Assembly (NCBI GenBank): GCA_905210435.1
Contig: CAJLWO010000009.1
Span: 1 to 64,000, forward strand
Source: an uncultured Bacteroidales bacterium
GTDB taxonomy: Bacteria; Bacteroidota; Bacteroidia; Bacteroidales; Muribaculaceae
Direction: 5' to 3'
DNA: 64,000 nt
Shown here: in pieces, positions 26,639 to 33,972 of the stretch
Position numbering within the stretch: position 1 is the stretch's first letter
Layout of the letters: each line of letters starts with the position of its first letter
The notes under the pieces: generated by a model
Databases searched by the model: none
The model's input: only the letters and a program-made list of their open reading frames with translations
Told to the model about the DNA's origin: nothing
Program-made: the position numbers and the translations under genes

Positions 26639-26712
26639 GTTGAAAACCGCGGCTACTATGTAAAGTCTCTTGATAGTCAATCATATAGTAGCCGCGGTTT
26701 TCAACCGCGGAA
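26639..26712. repeat. intergenic palindrome family C, copy 1
   Basis: A perfect 21-bp inverted repeat (26639-26659 with 26685-26705) containing the core CCGCGGCTACTAT, followed by CGCGGAATATT. A second full copy is at 49021-49084 and a degraded half at 8810-8840. Confidence 0.75.
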
Positions 26713-26777
26713 TATTAAAGCCGAGTTCTGCAACACCCTCGGTGTCATGGTATCTGCCACACTTCATATGTAAATAA

Positions 26778-26803
26778 AAAAAGCTGCGTTTCCGCAGCTT
26801 TTT
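26778..26803 (-). terminator. Rho-independent terminator of lgt
   Basis: Perfect 11-bp stem AAAAAGCTGCG/CGCAGCTTTTT with a four-base loop, two bases after the lgt stop codon, followed on the minus strand by a T-rich tract. Confidence 0.85.
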
Positions 26804-26805
26804 CA

Positions 26806-27654
26806 CTATTTTTTCTTTTCGTTGGAAAACCGGTTTGGAAACTCCAGATGCAGCCGTGGCCGTCGCATGGCGCGTATTATCAGGAACGCTCCCAGCAGTA
26901 TGAACGGCACGCTTAGCCATTGTCCCATATTCAGCGTCATCTGCGATTCAAATGCAACCTGGTCATTCTTGACGAACTCAATCAGGAACCGGCATGTAAA
27001 CAATATCACAAGGAAAACACCGAATATAAGTCCCGGCCGTTCCTCGTCATTGCGTTTCCAATACATCCACATCAGCAGTCCGAACAATGCAAGATAGCAC
27101 AGCGCCTCATAGAGTTGCGTCGGATGACATGCCTGTCCCGGAAACTCCGACCCCCGCAGATAGATGAATCCCCATGGCAAGTCGGTGGGATGACCGTATA
27201 TCTCCGAGTTAAACAGGTTGCCTATACGTATAAGCGCCCCTACAAGCGCCGTCGGTATGACTATGCGGTCAAAAGTCCATAGCGGACTTTTCTTCGTAGT
27301 GAATATCGAAAACAATATCACGCATACGATGATGCCGATCGCACCTCCGTGGCTCGCAAGGCCCCCTTCCCATATATATAATATGTGGAGCGGATGCTGG
27401 GAATAGACCTCCCATTCGTAGAAGAACACATGCCCTAAGCGCGCGCCTATGATAGTGCCGGCTCCTAACCACAGCAGAAGCACGCCGAGCCATTTCTCGG
27501 GTGCGCCTTCATGGCGGAACATCTTCTCCACTATCTTGTAGCCGACGAGAAAACCGATGGCAAACATCAGTCCGTACCATCTCACCTCAATACTTCCGAG
27601 ATGAAACAGCACCGGGTCGGCGTTCCATGTTATGACTGCTGATATCGGGCTCAT
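26806..27654 (-). CDS. lgt: prolipoprotein diacylglyceryl transferase
   Basis: A 282-residue inner-membrane enzyme that transfers a diacylglyceryl group to the lipobox Cys of prolipoproteins. Several hydrophobic segments are evident (YGLMFAIGFLVGY, then VLLLWLGAGTIIGARLGH, IIVCVILFSIF, YLALFGLLMWMYW). The family signature HGGAIG is at about 98-103 with RIGNLFNSEIYG at about 142-153, which carries the essential residues. Its start overlaps the end of ddh by four bases, so the two are translationally coupled, linking lipoprotein and peptidoglycan precursor synthesis. Confidence 0.96.
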   Translation of the reverse strand: MSPISAVITWNADPVLFHLGSIEVRWYGLMFAIGFLVGYKIVEKMFRHEGAPEKWLGVLLLWLGAGTIIGARLGHVFFYEWEVYSQHPLHILYIWEGGLASHGGAIGIIVCVILFSIFTTKKSPLWTFDRIVIPTALVGALIRIGNLFNSEIYGHPTDLPWGFIYLRGSEFPGQACHPTQLYEALCYLALFGLLMWMYWKRNDEERPGLIFGVFLVILFTCRFLIEFVKNDQVAFESQMTLNMGQWLSVPFILLGAFLIIRAMRRPRLHLEFPNRFSNEKKK

Positions 27655-28547
27655 ACGAGATGTTTTACCAGTTCCTCACGGTCGCCGTCCAGCAGGTCTA
27701 TCACCGGAATTTCAATCATCGTGTATGCTCCCGGAGCCTGACGCATCGCAGCGCGGGCGGTGTCTACGAGTATCTGGGCGGTCAGTGCAGGATTGTTGAT
27801 TGACATGTTGAACTCGAAGCGCTGGTTCTGGGTGCATCCCGATACGCCTTTGCGCACCATGTGTACGCCGTGACCCATATCCTTCACTTCGTCGACCGAT
27901 GCCACTGCCATCACATGCGTTTCATCCGATGCGAAATAGGGATCGGCCTTTACGGCTGCTGCCACGTCTTCCAGGCGCGCGCCATCCTCAAGTTCCACAT
28001 ACACCATGCGGCGGTGTATGCCCGTTCCGAGGGGTATTGTCATTGACAGCGCGTTCTTTACGCCCGGTTTCGACTTTACGCATACGGTGTGTCCCATCGA
28101 CATGCCGGGACCGAAATTGGTATAGGTGATACCCTTGGGTGCGGCAGCCTGCATCAGCGTGCGCACTATCGAGTCGCTTCCCGGGTCCCATCCGGCCGAT
28201 ATTATCGCTACCGTGCCGTTGGCCTTGGCTATGGCGTCAAGATTGCGGCGCAGCTCGGCTATCGAAGTGTGTATGTCGTAAGAGTCTACCGTATTGATAC
28301 CTTTGGCAAGATATTCAGCCGCATATTTCTCGACTTCGCGGGTAGGGGTGCAGAGTATGGCTACATCAACTTTCCCGAGTTCATCGATGTCGGTTGTTAC
28401 TTTGTAAGGTGCCAGCTCGGCGGGTGTGTTGGCCGTAGAGCGGCGTACCACGCCGGCTATCTCGAAATCCTGGGCCTCTTTAAGAGCGTCAAGCACATAA
28501 TGCCCGATGTTGCCATAGCCGACTATGGCTGCTTTGATTTTTGTCAT
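27651..28547 (-). CDS. ddh: meso-diaminopimelate dehydrogenase
   Basis: A 298-residue NADPH enzyme that makes meso-diaminopimelate directly from tetrahydrodipicolinate, feeding peptidoglycan and lysine synthesis. The Rossmann start is IKAAIVGYGNIGHYVLDAL, followed by VVRRS (cofactor phosphate binding), AGWDPGSDS at about 123-131 and the substrate-binding stretch GPGMSMGHT at about 149-157. These match Ddh rather than the dapD or dapL routes. It is the first gene of a two-gene operon with lgt. Confidence 0.95.
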   Translation of the reverse strand: MTKIKAAIVGYGNIGHYVLDALKEAQDFEIAGVVRRSTANTPAELAPYKVTTDIDELGKVDVAILCTPTREVEKYAAEYLAKGINTVDSYDIHTSIAELRRNLDAIAKANGTVAIISAGWDPGSDSIVRTLMQAAAPKGITYTNFGPGMSMGHTVCVKSKPGVKNALSMTIPLGTGIHRRMVYVELEDGARLEDVAAAVKADPYFASDETHVMAVASVDEVKDMGHGVHMVRKGVSGCTQNQRFEFNMSINNPALTAQILVDTARAAMRQAPGAYTMIEIPVIDLLDGDREELVKHLV

Positions 28548-28576
28548 AGTTTATCTGTTTATAATTTAGTTTAGTT

Positions 28577-28605
28577 GTAGGGACGCGATTTATCGCGTCC
28601 GCATC
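28577..28605 (+). repeat. 29-bp palindromic repeat family D, copy 1
   Basis: GTAG, then the palindrome GGACGCGAT-TT-ATCGCGTCC (28581-28600... with a two-base centre), then GCATC. The same 29 bases, differing at the centre, occur in reverse orientation at 59075-59103. Confidence 0.7.
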
Positions 28606-28613
28606 ATCTTATG

Positions 28614-28650
28614 TAAGTAACTGTTCAAAATAAATTTAAACAGTTACTTA
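28614..28650 (-). terminator. hairpin just past the ackA stop codon
   Basis: A perfect 12-bp inverted repeat TAAGTAACTGTT/AACAGTTACTTA with a 13-base AT-rich loop, starting 2 bases after the ackA stop. A T run is lacking on the minus strand, so termination is likely but not certain. Confidence 0.5.
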
Positions 28651-28652
28651 TT

Positions 28653-29852
28653 TTACCCTTTGACTATGCTTTCGGTGTCGCGGGCTATCATCAGCTCCTC
28701 GTCAGTGGGCACCACCACCACTTTCACTCGTGATGCCGGAGTCGAGATGACAGTCTCCGTGCCGCGTGTACGGCTGTTGAGCTCGTTGTCGATTTCCACG
28801 CCCATGAACTTGAGCGGACGGCATACATTCTCGCGTACTCCCGTCTGGTTCTCGCCGACACCGCCGGTGAATACGATGATGTCCACACCACCCATCTCGG
28901 CTGCGTAAGCTCCGATATACTTCACGATGCGCTTCTCATACATCTCGAGAGCCAAGTGTGCGCGTTCGTTGCCGGCCTTGTCGGCATTCTCGATATCTCG
29001 CATGTCCGACGACATTTCGGTCACGCCTGCCACGCCGCTCTCCTTGTTGATGATGCGTTGCAGCTCGTCGACAGTGAGATTGTGGCGTTTCATCAGATAG
29101 GTGAGTGCGCCGGCATCGATGTCGCCTACGCGTGTACCCATCATCAGACCTTCGGTCGGAGTCAGACCCATCGACGTGTCCACACTCTTGCCGCCGTCTA
29201 CCGCTGTGATAGAGCCGCCGTTGCCTATGTGGCAGGTGACAATCTTCTGCTTGGCCGGATCTACGCCGAGTATCTCGCATACGCGTCCCGACACATAGCG
29301 GTGTGAAGTGCCGTGGAAGCCGTAGCGGCGTACCCCGTCTTCGGTATAATATTTGTAGGGCAGGGCATACATGAATGAGCTTGCGGGCATCGTCTGGTGG
29401 AATGCGGTGTCAAACACGCCTACCTGCTTCACGTCGGGAAGTATCGACGAGATAGCCTCGATACCGGTCACGTTGGCCGGATTGTGCAGCGGTGCTAAGT
29501 CGTAGCAGTCCTTTATCTGCTGCATTACCTCGTCGGTGATCAGCACGCTCTTGTTGAACTTCTCGGCGCCGTGTACCACGCGGTGCCCCACTGCGTCAAT
29601 CTCGTCGAAGCTCTTGATGCAACCCTCTTTGGGATCGGTCAGCAGATGGAGTATTGCGAGTACCGAAGCCTTGTGGTCGCTTTTGCCGAGTTCGATTATC
29701 TCTTTTGACCCGTCAGGGCGTTTGTATTTCAGGAAAGTTCCGTCAATTCCCACCTTTTCCACTCCGCCTTCGGCCATAGTGGAGTCATTGTCTGTATCTA
29801 TCAGCTTGTATTTTACTGAGCTGCTGCCGCAGTTGAGCACGAGTATTTTCAT
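28653..29852 (-). CDS. ackA: acetate kinase
   Basis: A 399-residue enzyme that converts acetyl phosphate and ADP to acetate and ATP, the energy-yielding step of acetate fermentation. The ASKHA fold signatures are present: VLNCGSSSVKY at 4-14, YGFHGTSHRYV at about 174-184, CHIGNGGSI at about 203-211 and DTSMGLTPTEG at about 220-230. Length is normal. It lies 59 bases downstream of pta on the same strand, the usual pairing. Confidence 0.98.
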   Translation of the reverse strand: MKILVLNCGSSSVKYKLIDTDNDSTMAEGGVEKVGIDGTFLKYKRPDGSKEIIELGKSDHKASVLAILHLLTDPKEGCIKSFDEIDAVGHRVVHGAEKFNKSVLITDEVMQQIKDCYDLAPLHNPANVTGIEAISSILPDVKQVGVFDTAFHQTMPASSFMYALPYKYYTEDGVRRYGFHGTSHRYVSGRVCEILGVDPAKQKIVTCHIGNGGSITAVDGGKSVDTSMGLTPTEGLMMGTRVGDIDAGALTYLMKRHNLTVDELQRIINKESGVAGVTEMSSDMRDIENADKAGNERAHLALEMYEKRIVKYIGAYAAEMGGVDIIVFTGGVGENQTGVRENVCRPLKFMGVEIDNELNSRTRGTETVISTPASRVKVVVVPTDEELMIARDTESIVKG

Positions 29853-29911
29853 TGTATGCCTGTTTTTATGTTTTGTAGTAATTATGATTGTCCTGTTTTT
29901 GGGGGGGATGG

Positions 29912-30928
29912 TTATTTGTCCTTTTTAAGACCGATGGCCTGGTTGCAGGTCATGATGATGGTCTTGTAAATATCCTCGGGATAGCAGCCTCTCGAAAGGT
30001 CGTTGACCGGAGCGGCAAGACCCTGAAGCACCGGGCCCACGGCCTCTACATTGCCGAGTCGCTGCACGAGCTTGTAAGCTATGTTGCCTACCTCAAGCGA
30101 AGGGAACACCAATACATTGGCGCGTCCGCTGAGCGGCGAGTTGGGAGCCTTCTTGTTGCATACGCTTGGCACGATTGCGGCATCCGACTGCAGCTCGCCG
30201 TCGAGTATGAGGTCGGGATTCATCTCGTGGGCTATGCGTGTAGCCTCGATAACCTTGTCTACGCGGTCATGGCGCGCGCTTCCCTTTGTAGAGAAACTGA
30301 GTATCGCCACTCGCGGCTCAATGCCTGCGATGTCGCGGGCTGTCTGAGCGGCCGATATTGCTATCTGGGCGAGTTCCGGAGCCGTAGGATCGGGCACTAC
30401 CGCACAGTCGGCGAATACCAGTATGCCGTCAGTGCCGTAATTCAGCCCTTCGGGGAGAAGCATCAGAAACGCGCCCGACACCACGCTTATGCCCGGTTGC
30501 GTCTTGATGACCTGGAATGCCGCACGGAGCACATTGCCCGTCGTATTCATCGCGCCGGCCACCTGACCGTCAGCATCACCCGCCTTCACCATAAGGCAGC
30601 CGAGATAAAGAGGATTGGCCGTTGTCAGGCGCGCCTCCTCCTCGGTGATACCCTTAGTCTTGCGGAGTTGGTAAAACAGTGGCGCATATTTGTCAATCAC
30701 CTTCTCGTCGCTCGGATTGACAATCTCAGCCTCCGATATATGGCTCAGATTCATGTCTTTGGCCATATGGTGTATCTCTTCGGGGTCGCCGATAAGTATT
30801 ATCTTTGCAATTCCGTCGGCAATGATACGGTCGGCGGCGGTAAGTGTACGGGGCTCAGTGCCCTCGGGGAGTACTATGCGTTGCGGATTCTCTTTTGCGC
30901 AGCGTGTCAGACGGTCAAAAAGTTTCAT
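29912..30928 (-). CDS. pta: phosphate acetyltransferase
   Basis: A 338-residue enzyme of the short (PTA_PTB) type that makes acetyl phosphate from acetyl-CoA. Recognisable parts are IVLPEGTEPRTL at about 17-28, GCLMVKAGDADGQVAGAM at about 109-126, LPEGLNYGTDGILVFADCAV and VLVFPSLEVGNIAYKL near the C-terminus. It lacks the N-terminal DRTGG regulatory domain of long Pta proteins. It is the first gene of the pta-ackA unit. Upstream is a 700-base gene-free region. Confidence 0.96.
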   Translation of the reverse strand: MKLFDRLTRCAKENPQRIVLPEGTEPRTLTAADRIIADGIAKIILIGDPEEIHHMAKDMNLSHISEAEIVNPSDEKVIDKYAPLFYQLRKTKGITEEEARLTTANPLYLGCLMVKAGDADGQVAGAMNTTGNVLRAAFQVIKTQPGISVVSGAFLMLLPEGLNYGTDGILVFADCAVVPDPTAPELAQIAISAAQTARDIAGIEPRVAILSFSTKGSARHDRVDKVIEATRIAHEMNPDLILDGELQSDAAIVPSVCNKKAPNSPLSGRANVLVFPSLEVGNIAYKLVQRLGNVEAVGPVLQGLAAPVNDLSRGCYPEDIYKTIIMTCNQAIGLKKDK

Positions 30929-31241
30929 CGTTTAGTATTTTAATGGTTAAATACTTCATCCCTAAGGAATGCTTTCGGTAGGAATGCAATTCAGTTTTAT
31001 GTATAATCGTTTAATATATTATTACAGACAGTCACCTGTCATTTATGCATACTGAATCTCATCCGGTGTATGTATCAATTCACTTATGTACATCAGCCAT
31101 GCATGTAAAATATATAATGTCATACCGACTGCAAATTTACAACCTTTTAAATAAAAAATACGTCAAAATAATACTTTTTTCACCACTCCAATCCCATATA
31201 AAACTCAAAATATATGAACAAATTTATAGTGACGCGCTTCA

Positions 31242-31302
31242 ATGCTGTTTGCTTAAACTGAGTTGAGTGGAGCGGGGGCGTCTCGCCCCCGTGGTAACTT
31301 TC
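31242..31302. repeat. intergenic repeat family B, copy 2
   Basis: Shares with 26567-26634 the start ATGCTGT, CTTAAACTGAGTTG, the GGGGGCG-TCT-CGCCCCC hairpin and GTGGTAACTTTC in the same order and orientation. Confidence 0.7.
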
Positions 31303-31397
31303 AGTGTGCAAGAATAATACTACGAGGGCGGAGACGCCCTCGCCCCATCCTAAGTCGTTAACTTAAGGATGTAAGTGGTCTTGCATAACTTCCAATA

Positions 31398-31479
31398 GTA
31401 GGGACGCACGGTCTGTGCGTCCGGAAAACAGCTGTTGATTATCAATGTATTATCGGACGCACAGACCGTGCATCCCTAC
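31398..31479. repeat. inverted repeat family E, arms of 26 bp
   Basis: Left arm 31398-31423 and right arm 31454-31479 match at 25 of 26 positions when one is reversed. Each arm is itself a hairpin (GGACGCAC, five bases, GTGCGTCC). The outer GTAGGGACGC end is shared with family D. Confidence 0.7.
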
Positions 31480-31567
31480 CTTGTTTACCGAAATTTCGCA
31501 GTTTCGCAACATCCGCGGAAGGTTCGGCTTTTGCGACACCCGAAACTCCACCGAATCCCTCGACTGC

Positions 31568-31614
31568 AAAAAGAAGCAACGGAGAGCGAAAAAATCACCC
31601 TCCGTTACTTCTTT
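31568..31614 (-). terminator. Rho-independent terminator of rplS
   Basis: A 15-bp stem with one mismatch (core AACGGAG/CTCCGTT), followed on the minus strand by TTTTTGC, 20 bases after the rplS stop. Confidence 0.8.
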
Positions 31615-31633
31615 AAGGTCTTGTAGCATGCAA

Positions 31634-31993
31634 TTATTTAGCTACGTTTACGCGGCGCTCTTTGATACGAGCTTTCTTGCCGGTAAGGTTGCGCAGATAA
31701 TAAAGTTTTGCACGACGTACTTTACCATACTTGTTGACTGTGATTGAGTCGATAAACGGCGACTCGATGGGGAAGATACGCTCAACACCGATATTGTCTG
31801 ACATCTTGCGTACAGTGAAACGTTTTTTGTTTCCTTCGCCTGAAATTTTGATTACAACACCGCGGTACTGCTGGATACGCTCTTTGTTACCCTCTTTGAT
31901 GCGGTATGCAACTGTAATTGTGTCGCCCGGGCCGAATTCCGGAAATTGCTTTGCCGTTGCAAATGCTTCCTCGGCTACTTTGATTAAGTCCAT
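31634..31993 (-). CDS. rplS: 50S ribosomal protein L19
   Basis: A 119-residue ribosomal protein at the interface of the 50S and 30S subunits. It shows the family pattern: FGPGDTITVAYRIKEGNKER, QQYRGVVIKI, FTVRKMSDNIGVERIFP and the basic YYLRNLTGKKARIKE near the end. It is transcribed alone, with its own promoter (32074-32104) and terminator, rather than in an rpsP-trmD-rplS operon. Confidence 0.98.
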   Translation of the reverse strand: MDLIKVAEEAFATAKQFPEFGPGDTITVAYRIKEGNKERIQQYRGVVIKISGEGNKKRFTVRKMSDNIGVERIFPIESPFIDSITVNKYGKVRRAKLYYLRNLTGKKARIKERRVNVAK

Positions 31994-32073
31994 TTTACTG
32001 ATTTTAAAATGTTAACAACTGCGCAATATTCGCGAGCAACCTTGTCTCGCCAGAGATTACGCTTTTCCGACCG

Positions 32074-32104
32074 CAAAATTACAACATTCTCCCTCATTCT
32101 CAAA
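32074..32104 (-). promoter_or_regulatory. promoter of rplS
   Basis: On the minus strand TTTG (32104-32101), 19 bases, then TAATTTTG (32081-32074). The leader is about 75 bases, room for control by the protein, though none is shown. Confidence 0.6.
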
Positions 32105-32147
32105 ATTTTTTCCGATATTTTTTCTCCACATTCCCTTCGTTCAAAAT

Positions 32148-32206
32148 AAATTTATCCCCTGCGGCTGTCGCTTATTTGCGAGGGTGGAGCCGCAGGGGAT
32201 AAATTT
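32148..32206 (-). terminator. hairpin terminator of the M23 peptidase gene
   Basis: A perfect 19-bp inverted repeat (32148-32166 with 32188-32206, core TATCCCCTGCGGCT) 40 bases past the stop codon. It is followed on the minus strand by ATTTTG. Confidence 0.75.
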
Positions 32207-32246
32207 TGCCTGTATATCTTACAGCCTCTATATGGCGTGTCAGGAA

Positions 32247-33242
32247 TTATCTTACTTTCAGGCGCTGGCCTATTTTCAGCTTGGATTTCGTATTGATGCC
32301 GTTGAGCTGGCACAGGCGGCGCACTGTCACGTGGTGGCGCGCTGCGATTGCACCGAGTGTATCGCCCTTCTTGACCTTGTAGGTGGCTGCGCCCGACGAT
32401 TTGCTGCCTGATTTCGTCGCCGATGATTTCGATGCAACGGGACGCGGATTGTTCTGATTGTACACTTTCGCGTATTCGGTATTGGCTGCCGGGTCATAGT
32501 TGCGGGCATCCTGATAGGTCGACTTCGTGAATGTGTATGTGTCGGTATGCACTGTCTGATTGGCGAAGTCGAAAATAGCTGCCGGATTGATGGCATAGCC
32601 CATATAGCGGGTCTCGAAATGGAGATGCGGGCCTGTCGAGCGTCCGGTGTTGCCGCCGAGGGCAATCGGGTCGCCGGCTTTCACATACTGGTCAGGTTCG
32701 ACAAGGAATTTCGACAGGTGGCCATACACGGTCTCAAGGTCATTGGTGTGGCGTACGATTACGTAGTAGCCGTAGCCGCGGCGTTCGAAGTTGGTCAGTC
32801 TGACACGTCCGTCGAATGCTGCGCGGATAGTGTCGCCGATATAGAGTTTCAGGTCTACACCCTTGTGCATGCGGCGGAAGCGCTTGCGGTAGCCGTAGGG
32901 CGACGTTACATAGCCGGGGTGGGGCATGCAGAAATTCGACACATCGATTGTATGGCGGTCGGGCACATCCATGCCGGCGTATGCGTTGACAAGTTTAGAG
33001 TCCCAGCCTTCGGTGTAGATGTCCATTTCAGGCTCATCTTCGTTTTCGAAGAGGTTGTCGAGAAATTGCTGGGTGGTTTCTACTTTTATCTGTTTGTTGA
33101 TATTGACTTGGCCTGCTATGAGATCTCTGTGCTGATCAGTGTGCTCTCCGGGAAGGCGATAGGTCTGTGCTTCGGCCGTGGCTGCTATTCCCAATATGGC
33201 TGCAAGAGATGCTAATGATTTTGCGAGTGATTTGAATTGCAT
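32247..33242 (-). CDS. M23 family metallopeptidase with C-terminal LysM domain
   Basis: A 331-residue exported protein (signal peptide about 1-25) likely to cut peptidoglycan cross-links or act in cell division and envelope maintenance. The M23 domain at about 105-225 has the zinc ligands in HKGVD and HLHFE and the SPYGYRKRF entry motif. A serine/lysine-rich linker leads to one LysM domain in the last 45 residues (YKVKKGDTLGAIAARHHV), which binds peptidoglycan. It follows ndk by 40 bases on the same strand and has no clear promoter of its own. Confidence 0.93.
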   Translation of the reverse strand: MQFKSLAKSLASLAAILGIAATAEAQTYRLPGEHTDQHRDLIAGQVNINKQIKVETTQQFLDNLFENEDEPEMDIYTEGWDSKLVNAYAGMDVPDRHTIDVSNFCMPHPGYVTSPYGYRKRFRRMHKGVDLKLYIGDTIRAAFDGRVRLTNFERRGYGYYVIVRHTNDLETVYGHLSKFLVEPDQYVKAGDPIALGGNTGRSTGPHLHFETRYMGYAINPAAIFDFANQTVHTDTYTFTKSTYQDARNYDPAANTEYAKVYNQNNPRPVASKSSATKSGSKSSGAATYKVKKGDTLGAIAARHHVTVRRLCQLNGINTKSKLKIGQRLKVR

Positions 33243-33282
33243 TATTTCTTGAGTGAGAAGTTAGAGTGAGAACTTGTGTAGG

Positions 33283-33747
33283 TTAGTCGATTTCATCGTC
33301 GGCATACAGATATTGCTGTTGTGCCGGACTGTATTCAAAAATTTCGTCAGGTTTGAAAAAACGGTCTATTTCAATGGCCGCGTTTTCTATTGAGTCGGAG
33401 GCATGGATTATGTTCTCCTGTCCGCTCATGCTGAAGTCGCCGCGAATGGTCCCGGGCGCAGCCTTGCGTCCGTTTGTCGCACCTGTCATCTGGCGTACCA
33501 CTTCTACCGCATCTTTGCCCGACACTGCCATGACAATGACAGGCGATGCCATCATCGACTTGAGGATACTCGGGAAGAACGGACGGTCGGTAAGATGTGC
33601 GTAATGCTGACGGAGTATTTCCTCGTCAAGCTGCATCATCTTGATGCCGTTGATCTGTAACCCTTTGCGTTGGAAACGCTCTATGACGGGGCCTGCGAGA
33701 CAGCGCTGCACGCCCGAGGGCTTGATGATGATAAGTGATTTTTCCAT
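33283..33747 (-). CDS. ndk: nucleoside diphosphate kinase
   Basis: A 154-residue enzyme that phosphorylates nucleoside diphosphates. The start MEKSLIIIKPSGVQR, the PFFPSILKSMMASPVIVM segment and the phospho-histidine in ENIIHASDS at about 112-120 identify it. Length is close to the Ndk standard, with a small acidic tail. It is the first gene of a pair with the M23 peptidase gene. Confidence 0.97.
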   Translation of the reverse strand: MEKSLIIIKPSGVQRCLAGPVIERFQRKGLQINGIKMMQLDEEILRQHYAHLTDRPFFPSILKSMMASPVIVMAVSGKDAVEVVRQMTGATNGRKAAPGTIRGDFSMSGQENIIHASDSIENAAIEIDRFFKPDEIFEYSPAQQQYLYADDEID

Positions 33748-33826
33748 TGATTTCAGGTCATTTTTTTCGGAGCCGCTCTGTAAAGAGAAGTGACCCTTAT
33801 GGTGTGACTCGTGGTAACAGTTACCT

Positions 33827-33834
33827 CAAATTTA
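33827..33834 (-). promoter_or_regulatory. -7 element of ndk
   Basis: TAAATTTG on the minus strand, about 80 bases before the ndk ATG; the -33 position reads TTTC instead of TTTG. Confidence 0.4.
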
Positions 33835-33972
33835 CACACTTCTTTCGAAATATCGAAATATCAGGCAATTAAAAAATGTAAATAAAGTGCAAATGGTTTG
33901 AATTTTATTTGCATATTATTGTGAATCAGTGTGTTGTACGATTTATGTTTTACAACATAAAATTGAACTTTC

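Larger units (their letters stand above)
26356..26805. other. gene-free stretch packed with stacked repeats
   Basis: After the rbr terminator it contains, in order, a truncated family A repeat (about 26540-26566), a family B repeat (26567-26634), a family C palindrome (26639-26712), and the lgt terminator. No plausible gene is seen. Confidence 0.6.
30929..31633. other. gene-free stretch between pta and rplS with several repeats
   Basis: The pta side is AT-rich and contains TAAATTTG on the minus strand (31139-31132), whose nearest TTTG is 24 bases upstream, so it is a weak promoter candidate. Then come a family B repeat (31242-31302), a GAGGGCG/CGCCCTC hairpin (31324-31341), a family E palindrome (31398-31479) and the rplS terminator. 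Short frames here look non-coding. Confidence 0.55.

Noticed and set aside
29888..30943. 351-codon open frame on the plus strand
   Set aside because: Mirror of pta on the other strand. Composition is Arg/His/Leu-rich, as expected of antisense frames.
31045..31266. 73-codon frame in the pta-rplS gap
   Set aside because: AT-rich region that includes the start of a family B repeat. No promoter and no conserved features.
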